A stretch of 64,000 nucleotides of DNA from Synechococcus sp. UW179A (GCF_900473965.1 NZ_UCNJ01000012.1:124001-188000), one strand, 5' to 3'. Positions 1 to 9,011 are shown, numbered from the stretch's first letter. Program-made: numbers and translations. The notes: a model not told the origin generated them from the sequence alone.

Positions 1-779
1 CCGCAGGCGGTAGCGAGGCTGCTAGTGGGGTGGAACACTCGGCAGAGCAAGCGAGCGATCCAGGTCGGTTCGACCATGGAGGGATGGTTGTATCTCCCCT
101 GAATCACCGCGACAGGGGTTTCCCCGATCGTGAGAATGTCACCTGGTTGCACGAGCTCGCCCGCATAGTCACGAAGTACCTCAATGGTGTTATCGAGAGG
201 TCCCAGCAAGTGCGTTTTCAAGGGAAGCACCTTGCAGTTCTCTCCAGCGCGGAATTCAGCTTGGCTTGGCTGCACCACAGCAGGTCTGCGTAGGGGCACA
301 ACCACGCCCTGGCGACGGTTGAGACGTCCGAAGGGGCCGTAGTTCACCCAGTTGACATCGATCCAGACCGTATCGACCCGATTGGCAATCACCTCGCCTG
401 TCTGACCGCTGAGGCTGACGTTGACCTTGATGCGAGTGGTTTTGTGACCTTTCACGATGTAGGCCGGCCAGTAGCCGTCTGCCCGAGTGTCTTCGTCAGG
501 ATGGTGTGGTGTGATCCGGGTTTTGACCGTTACATCGCGCAGGTTTGAGCTGCCGATCAGAACAGGGTTGATCTGTAGCTCAGGCACCATCACCTCCATG
601 CGCGCATGGGGGTTGGAGATTTCGATCCATCCCTCCAGTTCAAGATCATTGCCATTGCTTGCAACGCTCCAATCGTGCTGGCGAAGTGTCAGAGGAGATG
701 CCGGCCTCAACCGATGCCGCGCTTCGATCCAGAACACTCCCAGTCCGATTAGGAGCAGAATCACAAGCAGAACACACAT
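1..779 (-). CDS. CofE-like (F420-0:gamma-glutamyl ligase-like) protein, 3' end outside the window
   Basis: The minus strand is open from an ATG at 779 through the left edge (259 codons seen). Residues 1-18 form one hydrophobic segment (VLLVILLLIGLGVFW), so the protein is membrane-anchored at its N-terminus. The first 150 residues look like a beta-rich extracytoplasmic-type domain. From about residue 195 the motif LGPLDNTIEVLRDYAG, then GDILTIGETPVAVIQGRY and FHPTSSLATACG, matches the cyanobacterial proteins annotated as F420-0:gamma-glutamyl ligase-like. Those proteins are widespread although most cyanobacteria are not known to use F420 in this way, so the true reaction is uncertain. The gene runs on the same strand as the next four genes. 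The start could lie further upstream, since the frame stays open for some codons. Confidence 0.6.
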   Translation of the reverse strand, partial: MCVLLVILLLIGLGVFWIEARHRLRPASPLTLRQHDWSVASNGNDLELEGWIEISNPHARMEVMVPELQINPVLIGSSNLRDVTVKTRITPHHPDEDTRADGYWPAYIVKGHKTTRIKVNVSLSGQTGEVIANRVDTVWIDVNWVNYGPFGRLNRRQGVVVPLRRPAVVQPSQAEFRAGENCKVLPLKTHLLGPLDNTIEVLRDYAGELVQPGDILTIGETPVAVIQGRYNHPSMVEPTWIARLLCRVFHPTSSLATAC

Positions 780-839
780 GTCAACGTCGGCTGTCGGCCG
801 GTCTCAATGGCGCGCAGCGTAAGGCGTCCGCGTGAACGT

Positions 840-1376
840 TCAACGTGAGATCACTTCCGTGTTGAGCTCGTTGAAACTGAGGCTCATACTTTCTCCCTGC
901 GGGGCGGGAAGTCCGGTTGCCTGACTGATGGCAGCGTTGATCTGCTCGAGAGGGACTTGCCCCTCCTCGTCGAGCAACAGCTGGCCATCTCCGTCGATCA
1001 CCACCACCTGCGGAACAATTCCGTGCCAGTAATGCGCAGGATCAGTGAGGTCGTTGGTGGTTCTCCCCTGCAGAGCGTCAGTGGTCAAAGGCAGAAGGTC
1101 AACGCTGTTTCCCCAGAGCCTTTGAAGTTCCGACACAGCTGGAGAGAAGGCTTTGCTTGTTCTGCTGTCATCGAGGTAGTAAACGATGACGCTTGTGCGT
1201 CCCGCTTGTTGTGAATCAGCCAGGGTGACAGCAGGGGGAACCAGAGATCCATTACCGGCATACAGCGCGAAAATATTGCCGTCGTAGCTGTCTGTTTCCC
1301 GTATGGCCTGAGCCGGTAACGCCATCAGCATCAAGGCCAGTACCGCGACGATGGAACGGATCAGAAACGCGGTCAT
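840..1376 (-). CDS. thioredoxin-like thylakoid protein, photosystem I accumulation factor family
   Basis: A 178-residue protein with a clear signal peptide: hydrophobic core at residues 5-22 and a probable cleavage after LPAQA. It is therefore exported to the thylakoid lumen or periplasm. The mature part has a thioredoxin-like pattern (SVIVYYLDDSRTSKAFSP, then VPQVVVIDGDGQLLL) but no CxxC pair, so it cannot act as a classical disulfide reductase. This combination matches the cyanobacterial family named thylakoid membrane photosystem I accumulation factor. The role in PSI build-up is taken from the family and is not visible here. It is separated by 54 bp from the upstream DUF3685 gene on the same strand. 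Confidence 0.6.
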   Translation of the reverse strand: MTAFLIRSIVAVLALMLMALPAQAIRETDSYDGNIFALYAGNGSLVPPAVTLADSQQAGRTSVIVYYLDDSRTSKAFSPAVSELQRLWGNSVDLLPLTTDALQGRTTNDLTDPAHYWHGIVPQVVVIDGDGQLLLDEEGQVPLEQINAAISQATGLPAPQGESMSLSFNELNTEVISR

Positions 1377-1430
1377 GGCACCGATACAGTCCGGCCATTC
1401 TGAGCCCTGGTCACCCCTCGCCGCTGAGAA

Positions 1431-3047
1431 TCAGCTGCGCCCGAGACTTCGACCCATGCCTTGAGCAATGCCACGTCCGATCAGACCGATCGCCCGACCT
1501 ACCACCTGGGTCAGCACTACCACCATCAAGTCACCAAGACGTTTCACCAAGGCCTGAACCTGTGGTGCGATGGCATCTCGGGCTTCCACGATCAGAGCGA
1601 CCTGCTGTTGCCACCAGCGCAGACGCCTGAGCTCCTGATCCCTTGGCTCGGTCAAAAGCAACGGTTCGATGCGTCCTGTTTTGAGGCTGAACAGCAATCG
1701 CCGACTCTCGTACAAGCGGATCGGACGTTCGATCCAGTCCTGCCAGCGCGACTGACTGTTGAGTTGGTTGCGCAGACGTTCCAGCTCGCGTGTGGAAACC
1801 AGATTCTGCTGCAGCAGATATCGGCGCAGTTCGGGCCATTCGCCGCAGACTCCGAGCAGTTCGGAACCAATCAGCTCTGCTGTGCGCACAAGCCAGTTGC
1901 TGATCAGGGTCTCCAGCTGCAGCAGAGCTCTGGGATCGTCTGAGGGAAGCAGCTGACCATCGACGAGGACCGGTTGATCCAGCACCAGGGACGCCAGCAT
2001 GGTCTGTGGGTCTGGCAGCTCATCATCCGATTGTCGGAGATCCGTCCGATCCACCAGTTGGTCGGCCACGGCAACAAGACTTTCGCCCTGCGGAAGCCGC
2101 ACATAGTTGCCAGCGACGCTGCGCAAAGCTTGCTGCTTCACTTCTGTCTGCAAGGAGTGCCAGCGAGCACTCAGTGCTTTCTGGTCACGCGTGCAGACAA
2201 GCTCATCGTCGCGCAGACGTAAAAGAACCTCATGCAATTGCTGCAGAAGAGCGAGTAAGAGGTCGCGGCGTCGTTCCGGATGAAGCCCCTCTATGGCCAG
2301 CAACTGGCCTGTGCCGTTTCCGAGTCCACTGCTTACAGCACCTTCGAGTCGTTGCTGAATGGCATCCCAGACGGCCGCCGGTTGTCTGTCGCTCAGAGTG
2401 AGTTCAAGTGTTTTGCTCTGATCACCTAGCGGTACCGCCTCAGCCAGGCCGGTGTGAAGCGGTCCCCAGAGCCAAAGAAGGAGGTTTCTGGCACTGCGCA
2501 GTTCACGACAACGACCCTCCAGCATCAGTCGCATCACAAGATGCTCAGGCGGGGGATCGAGTAGCGCTTCGATGACTTGGAGATCTCGACCGATCTGCTG
2601 CAGGCCACTGACCAGAAGCCACTGCGCAATGCTCAGGTCCTGGTCGTTGCTTGAGGCGTGAGCTGAATGGGGCTTGATCTTCAGCACTCTGCCTCCACTC
2701 AGGAGGGTCTGGACCGCCTCCCTGAGTCCTGCAAGGTCTGGGTCCTGGAGAATGCCATCGCAGTTCAAGGAGAGCAGTGCCTGCGGATCACGTCTGTAGT
2801 CGGCGGGTAACAGCAGCAACATGGGTGCAGGTGCCCAGCGTTGTTGCAGCTGCAGGATCTCCCGCTCCAGAATCAGAGACTGAGTCTCCGTCGGCAGTGA
2901 CCAAATCACAAGTGAAGGTTGCCCCTGAAGCTGATCCGCCGAACGTCTGACCCGAACTGTCAGCTGTTCAGTGGAGAGTTCCGCAGCAAGGCTTTCACCG
3001 AGAAGATCGGGAGCGAAAAGGAGAATCTCCCGGTCCTGGTCGGTCAC
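1431..3047 (-). CDS. DUF3685 protein (Ycf55-related)
   Basis: A 538-residue protein of the cyanobacterial DUF3685 family, related to plastid Ycf55. The first ~125 residues resemble a degenerate response-regulator receiver (EILLFAPDLLGESLAAEL, APMLLLLPADY, NCDGILQDPDLAGLREAV). The canonical acidic phospho-acceptor pocket is not obvious. The remainder is a long alpha-helical, Leu/Gln/Arg-rich domain that ends in a hydrophobic stretch (LGDLMVVVLTQVVGRAIGLIGRGIAQG). No enzyme motif is visible. Function is unknown. It lies 27 bp downstream of the Fur-family gene and may be co-transcribed with it. Confidence 0.7.
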   Translation of the reverse strand: MTDQDREILLFAPDLLGESLAAELSTEQLTVRVRRSADQLQGQPSLVIWSLPTETQSLILEREILQLQQRWAPAPMLLLLPADYRRDPQALLSLNCDGILQDPDLAGLREAVQTLLSGGRVLKIKPHSAHASSNDQDLSIAQWLLVSGLQQIGRDLQVIEALLDPPPEHLVMRLMLEGRCRELRSARNLLLWLWGPLHTGLAEAVPLGDQSKTLELTLSDRQPAAVWDAIQQRLEGAVSSGLGNGTGQLLAIEGLHPERRRDLLLALLQQLHEVLLRLRDDELVCTRDQKALSARWHSLQTEVKQQALRSVAGNYVRLPQGESLVAVADQLVDRTDLRQSDDELPDPQTMLASLVLDQPVLVDGQLLPSDDPRALLQLETLISNWLVRTAELIGSELLGVCGEWPELRRYLLQQNLVSTRELERLRNQLNSQSRWQDWIERPIRLYESRRLLFSLKTGRIEPLLLTEPRDQELRRLRWWQQQVALIVEARDAIAPQVQALVKRLGDLMVVVLTQVVGRAIGLIGRGIAQGMGRSLGRS

Positions 3048-3074
3048 GGTGCCCTGAAACTGTGCTGATGAGCG

Positions 3075-3560
3075 TCAAGGTAACGGCACTGGCGAGGATG
3101 CTCCAGTGGCAATTCTCGGACGGCCGTTCAGCTGCAGGGTGTACGACTCGATGTTGAATCCGGTCCGGCGTTCGATTTCTCTTAGAAGATCGTCTGGAAG
3201 TTTCACATCCAGGTCTTCGATCGCACCTGTCTCTAGGCAGGTGAGATGGCTATGGGGATCGTTGCGATACCCATACAGCCGACCACTGGCTCGATCGAGG
3301 CACTCGATCACACCCGCACTTTGAAGTGCTTCAAGGTTTTGATAGACGGAGGTATGGCCGATTCGCCGGCCTTGCTGGTTGATTTTCTCAAAGATGTCTC
3401 TTGCGCTGAGGTGACTGGCTTCGCTCCACAGCAGGTCGAGCACCATTCGCCGCTGTCGGCTGAGTCGCATACCTAGATGGCGGCAATGATCGAAGGCATC
3501 CTGAAGCGTGCGCTTGTCGCTGGATCCCTTCGGCAGAAATGACTGGACCAGCGACTCCAC
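3075..3560 (-). CDS. Fur-family transcriptional regulator (PerR/Fur type)
   Basis: A 161-residue protein with the Fur winged helix at residues 28-90 (MRLSRQRRMVLDLLW, HLSARDIFEKI, GHTSVYQNLEALQSAGVI). It is followed by the metal-sensing region DPHSHLTC at 101-108. Fur proteins bind DNA as metal-loaded dimers and usually repress iron-uptake, zinc or peroxide-stress genes. The two CxxC pairs of the structural zinc site are absent: the only cysteines are at 26, 87 and 108. The protein is therefore a zinc-site-less variant. Which metal or stress it senses cannot be told from the sequence. It is followed by DUF3685 and preceded by hisA on the same strand. Confidence 0.85.
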   Translation of the reverse strand: MESLVQSFLPKGSSDKRTLQDAFDHCRHLGMRLSRQRRMVLDLLWSEASHLSARDIFEKINQQGRRIGHTSVYQNLEALQSAGVIECLDRASGRLYGYRNDPHSHLTCLETGAIEDLDVKLPDDLLREIERRTGFNIESYTLQLNGRPRIATGASSPVPLP

Positions 3561-3607
3561 GGCAGTCGTCGTAACGATTTCAGGTTAGACCCGGCTGGAT
3601 GATGCTT

Positions 3608-4378
3608 TCAGGCCATGTCGTTCAACAGTCCTGTTGGTGGGTCCTGAAGTCGTCCATCGCCCAGCCCCATGAGCGCCTCTCGCAGGTCAATGCGGCCGTC
3701 GTAGAGAGCTCGTCCAACAATCACAGCCTCAACGCCGAGGGGCTCCAGTGCTAACAGGGCAAGCAAGTCAGCCATGCAGCCCACTCCGCCTGAGGCGATC
3801 ACAGGAACAGCGCTGGCCTCGGCCATCTGCCTCAGGGCTTTGAGGTTGGGTCCCGCCAGGGTTCCATCGGTGCTGATGTCGGTACTGATGATGGCTGCAA
3901 TCGCAGATTCACTGAAGCTTGCGGCCAGTGCAGTGGCTTCCGTATCGCTGTTTTCCAGCCATCCCCTTGTGGCGACTTTGCCGTGGCGGGCATCAATGCC
4001 GACGATGATCTTGCCGGGATGGCGGTCCGCCAGCTCCACGACAAGTTCTGGTTGCTCCAACGCGACCGTACCGAGAATGACGCGTTCGAGACCGCACCCC
4101 AGAAGTTCCTCGGCGCGTTCAGCCGAACGCACGCCGCCACCGAGCTGAACAGGGATCGAAAGCGCCTCTGTGATTGAGCGAACAGCAGCATCGTTGATCG
4201 GCTGACCGCTGCGAGCACCGTCGAGATCCACGAGGTGCAGACGGCGAGCCCCTTGGTCTTGCCAGCTCAAAGCCTGGGATACCGGGTCATCGCTGAAGCG
4301 GGTGACCTGGTCGTAATCCCCTTGGTGTAAACGCACGCAGGCCCCACCCAGCAGGTCGATGGCTGGAATGATCTGCAT
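3608..4378 (-). CDS. hisA: phosphoribosylformimino-5-aminoimidazole carboxamide ribotide isomerase HisA
   Basis: A 256-residue cytosolic (beta/alpha)8 barrel of histidine biosynthesis that catalyses the Amadori rearrangement of ProFAR to PRFAR. The first catalytic Asp is in MQIIPAIDLLGG (Asp8) and the second in STDISTDGT. Phosphate-binding motifs QLGGGVRS and IASGGVG are present. The frame extends 11 codons further upstream, but MQIIPAID is the normal HisA N-terminus, so the ATG at 4378 is preferred. Length is typical for the family. It is divergent from the epimerase gene that begins at 4459. Confidence 0.95.
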   Translation of the reverse strand: MQIIPAIDLLGGACVRLHQGDYDQVTRFSDDPVSQALSWQDQGARRLHLVDLDGARSGQPINDAAVRSITEALSIPVQLGGGVRSAERAEELLGCGLERVILGTVALEQPELVVELADRHPGKIIVGIDARHGKVATRGWLENSDTEATALAASFSESAIAAIISTDISTDGTLAGPNLKALRQMAEASAVPVIASGGVGCMADLLALLALEPLGVEAVIVGRALYDGRIDLREALMGLGDGRLQDPPTGLLNDMA

Positions 4379-4458
4379 GGCCGTTGCAATGGACAGACTC
4401 CCATCCTGCATGGGTGGGTTGGGCGCGCTTCAATAACCCTTGGTCTGCCTGGGTGATC

Positions 4459-5379
4459 GTGCAAATCCTGTTAATGGGGGGAACCCGTTTTGTCGGCAAG
4501 CCCCTGGTAAGCCGTTTGCTTCAGCAGGGTCACAGGCTCACCCTGTTCACGCGCGGACGTCAGCCCGTTCCTGAAGGTGTTGAGGCGGTGAATGGAGATC
4601 GTGGAGACGATCAGTCCTTGGATCAGCTCAAGGGCCGTGCTTTTGATGTGATTGTCGATAGTTCCGGGCGCACGTTGTCTGATAGTCAGCGAGTGGTGGA
4701 GCGCACGGGTGCGCCCAGCCATCGTTTTCTCTACGTGAGTTCAGCAGGTGTCTATGCAGGCAGCCATATCTGGCCACTGGATGAAGACAGTCCCCTTGAT
4801 CCTGCAAGTCGTCATGTTGGCAAGGGTGAAACCGAGCGATGGCTGATGCGAGAAGGGATTGCTTTCACGAGCTTCAGACCCACTTACATCCTCGGACCGG
4901 GCAACTACAACCCAGTGGAGCGTTGGTTCTTCGATCGCATCGTCAATGAGCGTCCCATCCCCCTGCCTGGAGATGGAACGACCATCACCCAGATCGGCCA
5001 TGTGGAGGACCTCGCTGAAGCCATGGCGCGCTGCCTTGAGGTGGATGCCTCTTGCAATCGCATCTACAACTGCTCTGCCAAGAGAGGGATCACATTCCTG
5101 GGCCTGATCGAGGCAGCAGCTCTGGCCTGTGGTCGTCAGCCTGGCAGCCTTGACTTGCGCAGCTTCGATCCCAGTGGACTTGATCCGAAGGCCCGCAAAG
5201 GCTTTCCGTTGAGACTCAGCCACTTTCTGACTGATATCAGCCGCGTTGAGCGAGAGCTTGCCTGGACCCCACGCTTTGACGCCCATGGCTGCATGGCAGA
5301 CAGCTACAAGCGCGACTATGCGCTGGCTCCAACATCGGCACCCGACTTCAGTGCCGACCAAGCGCTGATCGGGGGCTGA
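4459..5379 (+). CDS. NAD-dependent epimerase/dehydratase (SDR, CSP41-like)
   Basis: A 306-residue extended short-chain dehydrogenase. The Rossmann motif appears at the start (LLMGGTRFVGKPLV), with an active-site-like YVSSAGVY and a later GNYNPVERWFFDRI. The pattern fits the cyanobacterial relatives of chloroplast stem-loop binding protein CSP41. Plant members bind and cleave RNA, while the bacterial role is unsettled. The frame is open for 25 codons before the GTG at 4459, but homologues begin directly at the ILLMGGTRF motif, so that GTG is taken as the start. The 3' end overlaps the convergent pgsA gene by 32 bp. Confidence 0.8.
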   Translation: MQILLMGGTRFVGKPLVSRLLQQGHRLTLFTRGRQPVPEGVEAVNGDRGDDQSLDQLKGRAFDVIVDSSGRTLSDSQRVVERTGAPSHRFLYVSSAGVYAGSHIWPLDEDSPLDPASRHVGKGETERWLMREGIAFTSFRPTYILGPGNYNPVERWFFDRIVNERPIPLPGDGTTITQIGHVEDLAEAMARCLEVDASCNRIYNCSAKRGITFLGLIEAAALACGRQPGSLDLRSFDPSGLDPKARKGFPLRLSHFLTDISRVERELAWTPRFDAHGCMADSYKRDYALAPTSAPDFSADQALIGG

Positions 5380-5893
5380 GGTAAGCGATGGCTGACCAGA
5401 GGGCAAGCACCAGGCCTGGCCAGAACAGCCACCAACCCAGTGCATGCAGGACCTGAGTGATCTGGACTGATGTCCAGCTCGGGGGCCAAAGCATCAGAAA
5501 TAGGCTCAGAAATTGAACGGTGGTTTTCGATTTCCCCAGCCAAGAGGCTGGAGCTCCGCTGGAGCTACCCGAACGCCATCCGGAGATCAGTAATTCTCGC
5601 GCCAGCAGCAGCCATACAGCCCACAGGGGCAGTTGTCGCTCGGCTGCCAACCAGATCAATGGAGCGCTGATTAACAACTTGTCAGCAAGGGGATCGAGTT
5701 TTGCTCCCCAACTGCTGCCTCCATCAGCTTTGCGCGCCATCCATCCGTCAGCCCAGTCGCTCAAGGCTCCGATCAGCAGTAACAACCAAGCCCAGCTTTG
5801 CTGTTCTGAAGCCAGCAGCACCAGCAGCGGAGCTCCGAGGATGGCGCGCAGGAGCGTGAGTCGATCGGCCCACAATCGCCAGGGAGAGATCAA
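5348..5893 (-). CDS. pgsA: CDP-diacylglycerol--glycerol-3-phosphate 3-phosphatidyltransferase
   Basis: A 181-residue integral membrane enzyme of the CDP-alcohol phosphatidyltransferase family. It makes phosphatidylglycerol-phosphate, the precursor of phosphatidylglycerol, which photosystems require. The family motif DGxxAR(x8)GxxxDxxxD is seen as ADGWMARKADGGSSWG followed by AKLDPLADK at about residues 48-72. There are about five hydrophobic segments. Length is normal for cyanobacterial PgsA. The 3' end overlaps the convergent epimerase gene. It is divergent from the CBS-domain gene 31 bp away. Confidence 0.9.
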   Translation of the reverse strand: MISPWRLWADRLTLLRAILGAPLLVLLASEQQSWAWLLLLIGALSDWADGWMARKADGGSSWGAKLDPLADKLLISAPLIWLAAERQLPLWAVWLLLARELLISGWRSGSSSGAPASWLGKSKTTVQFLSLFLMLWPPSWTSVQITQVLHALGWWLFWPGLVLALWSAIAYLSPRSALGRH

Positions 5894-5924
5894 GGCTCAG
5901 AATGCGTGCAGTTGATCAGGACCC

Positions 5925-6395
5925 ATGGTGCTCCAGCAGACGGTCGGGGAGGTGATGTCCGCTCCGGTGCTGACGGTGACGGCGGAGACCCCTCTGCAGG
6001 ATGCTGTCAGTCTGCTCAACGATCACCATGTGAGTGGCCTGCCTGTGGTTGACGGGGAGGGCGTTCTGATCGGAGAACTGACCGAACAGGATCTGATGGT
6101 CCGCGAGAGCGGTGTGGATGTTGGTCCTTATGTGATGTTGCTCGACAGTGTGATTTACCTGCGCAATCCGTTGAACTGGGATCGCCAGGTGCATCAGGTG
6201 CTGGGCAACAGTGTTGGTGACCTGATGCACCGTGACAGCCACAGTTGCGAAGTCGGCCTGCCACTACCCAAGGCTGCTTCGATGCTGCATGAAAAGGGCA
6301 CCCAACGTCTGATTGTTGTAGATACGGACCGCCGTCCTGTGGGGGTTCTCACTCGCGGAGATGTCGTTAGGGCACTGGCATCAGCTCAGAGCTAA
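5925..6395 (+). CDS. CBS-domain pair protein
   Basis: A 156-residue protein composed of two CBS modules: residues ~8-60 (VGEVMSAPVLTVTAETPLQD, VSGLPVVDGEGVLIGELTEQD) and ~95-150 (VGDLMHRDSHSC, TQRLIVVDTDRRPVGVLTRGD). Such pairs bind adenosyl ligands such as AMP, ATP or SAM and regulate partner proteins. Stand-alone pairs in photosynthetic organisms have been linked to redox and energy sensing. The partner is not apparent here. Its last 4 bases overlap the convergent gene at 6392. Confidence 0.85.
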   Translation: MVLQQTVGEVMSAPVLTVTAETPLQDAVSLLNDHHVSGLPVVDGEGVLIGELTEQDLMVRESGVDVGPYVMLLDSVIYLRNPLNWDRQVHQVLGNSVGDLMHRDSHSCEVGLPLPKAASMLHEKGTQRLIVVDTDRRPVGVLTRGDVVRALASAQS

Positions 6396-7594
6396 CGCTG
6401 GGCGACTGGCTGGATACGGATGGCAATTGGTTTGATCAGACGGAAGTCGACCATGTCGCCAACGCTCAAACCGGCAAAAACCTCATCTTCCAGCTCAGGG
6501 CGGATGTCGAGCTTATGGATCTTGCCCAGTGGGCCTCTCAAGGTCACCTTGTGATCGGTGCGAGAGAGGCGCACAACTTCTGCTGTTCCACTGGCCATGG
6601 CCACCCGAGCACCTGCAGGCACCGGTCCGAAATCACGACCCAGCTTGCGGTCTTCTCTCTGCAGAGTCAGCTGATTCTGCTGAGAGCTGCGCAGATCCAC
6701 CACCAGTCCTTGCAGCATTTCAATGTTCACCTGATCTCCGACCTTGAGCCCCGCTGCGTTCGGGTCGATCGCTGATGTAATCAGCATGCTGTGCCCTCGA
6801 GCTCCCTTCACCCTGAGCAGCTTCTGACCAGGAACCAGCTGTTCGATGGTGGCGGTGAGCTGAGCGAGTTCGAAGGCCTCAAGCAGCTCGCTTTTCAGGC
6901 TGACCTCCTGGGCAGCCAGAGGGCTCACCAGCAACGGCTCTCCATTCACCTGATAGCCCTTGAGGGCCTGACCTGTGGTCGAGCCGGGCAATTTGCGCAC
7001 ATTTACAGCCAGGGGCTGGATCAGTCGGAAATCGACGGTGTCACCAACTTTGATGCGATCAAAGGGGTCTGCTCCATCGGTGATCACCACATCCAGGTTG
7101 TTAATGCCACCGAGGGGTCCCAGCAGATCAATGCTGTTGTCTTGCCGATCGATGCTGATGACCTCAGCTGTTCCAGAGGCCAGCGCCACACGCATGCCCT
7201 TCTTTAGCTTTCCCATGTCCGAGGGAAGAATGATGTCTTCGCGGTTGAAACTCAGGTCTTGGTTGGTACTGGCTTCCAGTTCGACAACAAGGCCGTCGAG
7301 AATGGAAAGTGAAACCTCATCACCTTGCTTTAGAGCAAGGGGCTCGAGATCGATCCCCACGGTGAGGATTTCCTTGTGACCATGGGGATCGATTACCTCG
7401 ATCACCTTCTGTGCCGGGAGGGCTGTGGTCACGGTGGCTTTCATTTCCGTGATCTCAAAGGCAGCCAGCTGTTCAGGAGAGAACCCTGCTTCAGCTCTTT
7501 GAGTCATCCCGCAAAAGACACCGAGAACGGCAGCGGCAATCCCCCGGGCGGGAAGACTTCTGAGTGCGGAATGGAACGCCTGGAAGTGAGTCAC
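6392..7594 (-). CDS. exported protein made of two tandem repeats, function unknown
   Basis: A 400-residue protein with a signal peptide (hydrophobic residues 17-34, probable cleavage near AEAGFSPEQ). The mature protein is an internal duplication: unit 1 (about 44-205) and unit 2 (about 235-395) share LLEAFELAQLTATI/QLAAFEITEMKATV, VGDQVNIEMLQGLVVDL/QGDEVSLSILDGLVVEL, RVAMASGTAEV/RVALASGTAEV, GPLGKIHKLD/GPLGGINNLD and VGDMVDFRLIKPIAI/VGDTVDFRLIQPLAV. Many short beta strands suggest OB- or SH3-like barrels. I do not recognise the family. It is a likely periplasmic or lumenal protein of conserved cyanobacterial type, and its biochemical role is unknown. Confidence 0.65.
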   Translation of the reverse strand: MTHFQAFHSALRSLPARGIAAAVLGVFCGMTQRAEAGFSPEQLAAFEITEMKATVTTALPAQKVIEVIDPHGHKEILTVGIDLEPLALKQGDEVSLSILDGLVVELEASTNQDLSFNREDIILPSDMGKLKKGMRVALASGTAEVISIDRQDNSIDLLGPLGGINNLDVVITDGADPFDRIKVGDTVDFRLIQPLAVNVRKLPGSTTGQALKGYQVNGEPLLVSPLAAQEVSLKSELLEAFELAQLTATIEQLVPGQKLLRVKGARGHSMLITSAIDPNAAGLKVGDQVNIEMLQGLVVDLRSSQQNQLTLQREDRKLGRDFGPVPAGARVAMASGTAEVVRLSRTDHKVTLRGPLGKIHKLDIRPELEDEVFAGLSVGDMVDFRLIKPIAIRIQPVAQR

Positions 7595-7671
7595 AGGTCA
7601 GAGCAACAGTGGTGCGACGGTAGCCGGATCCGTTCTTGGGTCACAATGTCGCGGAATGTGAGTCCCGAGGC

Positions 7672-8145
7672 ATGGTTTTTCGATTGAGGCGGATGGCTGG
7701 TTCTGCAGGGTTGGCTTTGCTGACTCTCGGTCTGCTCCAAATGCCTGCACGGGCAGAGAAGGCCATTGAAATCAGCCTCAAGGATCGTTATCTCACCCTG
7801 TTCGATAACGGAAAGGTGGTGGAGCGTTTCCCCGTTGCCATCGGTGCTCCTGAATCTCCAACCCCTGCAGGCAGCTACGCCATCACACGCAAGGAGGAGG
7901 CACCCGTCTATCACAAGGGAGGCAAGGTGATTGCACCGGGTCCCAAGAACCCGGTGGGTGTTCGCTACATGGCCTATTTCCAAGTTGGATCAGGCGAATA
8001 CGCGATTCACGGAACGGCCTGGCCCAATTGGGTGAAGCTGCGTTCGGCAGTCAGCCTGGGATGTATCCGCATGTTGAACAAAGATGTGGTCACACTGTTT
8101 CAACAGGTAGACGTCGGGACTCCTGTGGTCGTGACCACCAACTGA
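7672..8145 (+). CDS. L,D-transpeptidase (YkuD family), exported
   Basis: A 157-residue periplasmic enzyme that cross-links or anchors peptidoglycan through 3-3 bonds. A signal peptide covers residues ~1-30 (cleavage near LQMPARA). The catalytic motif is intact: HGTAWPNW followed by SLGCIRMLNKDV, with the nucleophilic Cys in SLGC and the His in HGT. The frame is open to 7636, but the ATG at 7672 places the signal peptide normally. It is followed 29 bp later by another small exported protein on the same strand. Confidence 0.88.
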   Translation: MVFRLRRMAGSAGLALLTLGLLQMPARAEKAIEISLKDRYLTLFDNGKVVERFPVAIGAPESPTPAGSYAITRKEEAPVYHKGGKVIAPGPKNPVGVRYMAYFQVGSGEYAIHGTAWPNWVKLRSAVSLGCIRMLNKDVVTLFQQVDVGTPVVVTTN

Positions 8146-8174
8146 TTTCTTTTTGCTTGATTTACCGCCGCTGA

Positions 8175-8459
8175 ATGATGTCTGTACGCACCGCTTGTTT
8201 CGTGTTTTTCGGGTCTTTGCTCGCGCTGATCGCCAGTCCGATATCAGCCTCTCCTCAAAAGGAGATGGCTGAACAGGCATTCCTCGATCAGGTGGAAGCG
8301 CCTGGCCATGTGCTGGTGACCGCCCGCGGTGTCGAAGCAGTCAATGCCGAAGCTCGTCGCCAGGGCCTTCGCTTCCCTGCTGTCGGCTACTGGTCTCCGG
8401 AAAACATTTGCTTCAAGACACCCGCGACTGGAGATTGCAACGGACTCTTTCAGCGGTAA
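8175..8459 (+). CDS. small exported protein, unknown
   Basis: A 94-residue protein with a signal peptide (MMSVRTACFVFFGSLLALIA, cleavage near SPISA). The mature part has two Cys late in the chain (NICFKTPATGDCNGLF) that could form a disulfide. No domain is recognised. It follows the L,D-transpeptidase on the same strand, so it may be expressed with it. Confidence 0.5.
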   Translation: MMSVRTACFVFFGSLLALIASPISASPQKEMAEQAFLDQVEAPGHVLVTARGVEAVNAEARRQGLRFPAVGYWSPENICFKTPATGDCNGLFQR

Positions 8460-9011
8460 GGGCATTGCCAGTCACTCTGAGAGTTCAAGATATCTGCCGA
8501 ACTCATTAGTCATTAGCTCCAGGCTTCGATACTATTTTTTCAGGATCTGATTGATGTGACATCATTGGTATTGCCTTAAATCTGATGACTGCCATGGTTA
8601 GTTGTTGCCACATAGTTGATCTTGCTGAGTATCGACGTTCAATGCGATATTGGGCAAAGTAGTTCCAAGACTATTGCTATAAAAATGAAAAACATTCATC
8701 AGATTTATGACATTGAGAAGCCATCAGCTTATTTCCTTTTGGCAAGGTCAGCGGAACCTTTGTCCTTATGTTGGGCTACAGTCTCATGGAGTTTGACTGC
8801 CACATTTAAGATCAAGGGGTAATAAAAGAACTCAAAGAACTGGCACCCAGCGAGGGGATAGATGCCTGCTCTCTTCGTTCAGGCTGTAAGAAGAAGCTTG
8901 GTTAAAGTTGCTTTTTGAGAAATATTTTTTGTCTTTAGTTTTAATGTTACTTGCTCTTCGCTAGTTCTTGTTTTTCAATCATTGAGTGCAGTTTCACGCG
9001 TGATGCTGATC
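8460..9011 (+). other. 552 bp without a recognisable gene
   Basis: This stretch is AT-rich compared with both flanks. Reading frames are short and show no family motif. No clear terminator hairpin or tRNA is seen. Confidence 0.4.

Noticed and set aside
30-293. Plus-strand frame of 87 codons (and another at 487-822)
   Set aside because: Both lie opposite the CofE-like gene, which has clear family motifs on the minus strand; they are shadows.
8616-8822. 68-codon plus-strand frame
   Set aside because: No ribosome binding site, no domain and a composition typical of random AT-rich DNA.
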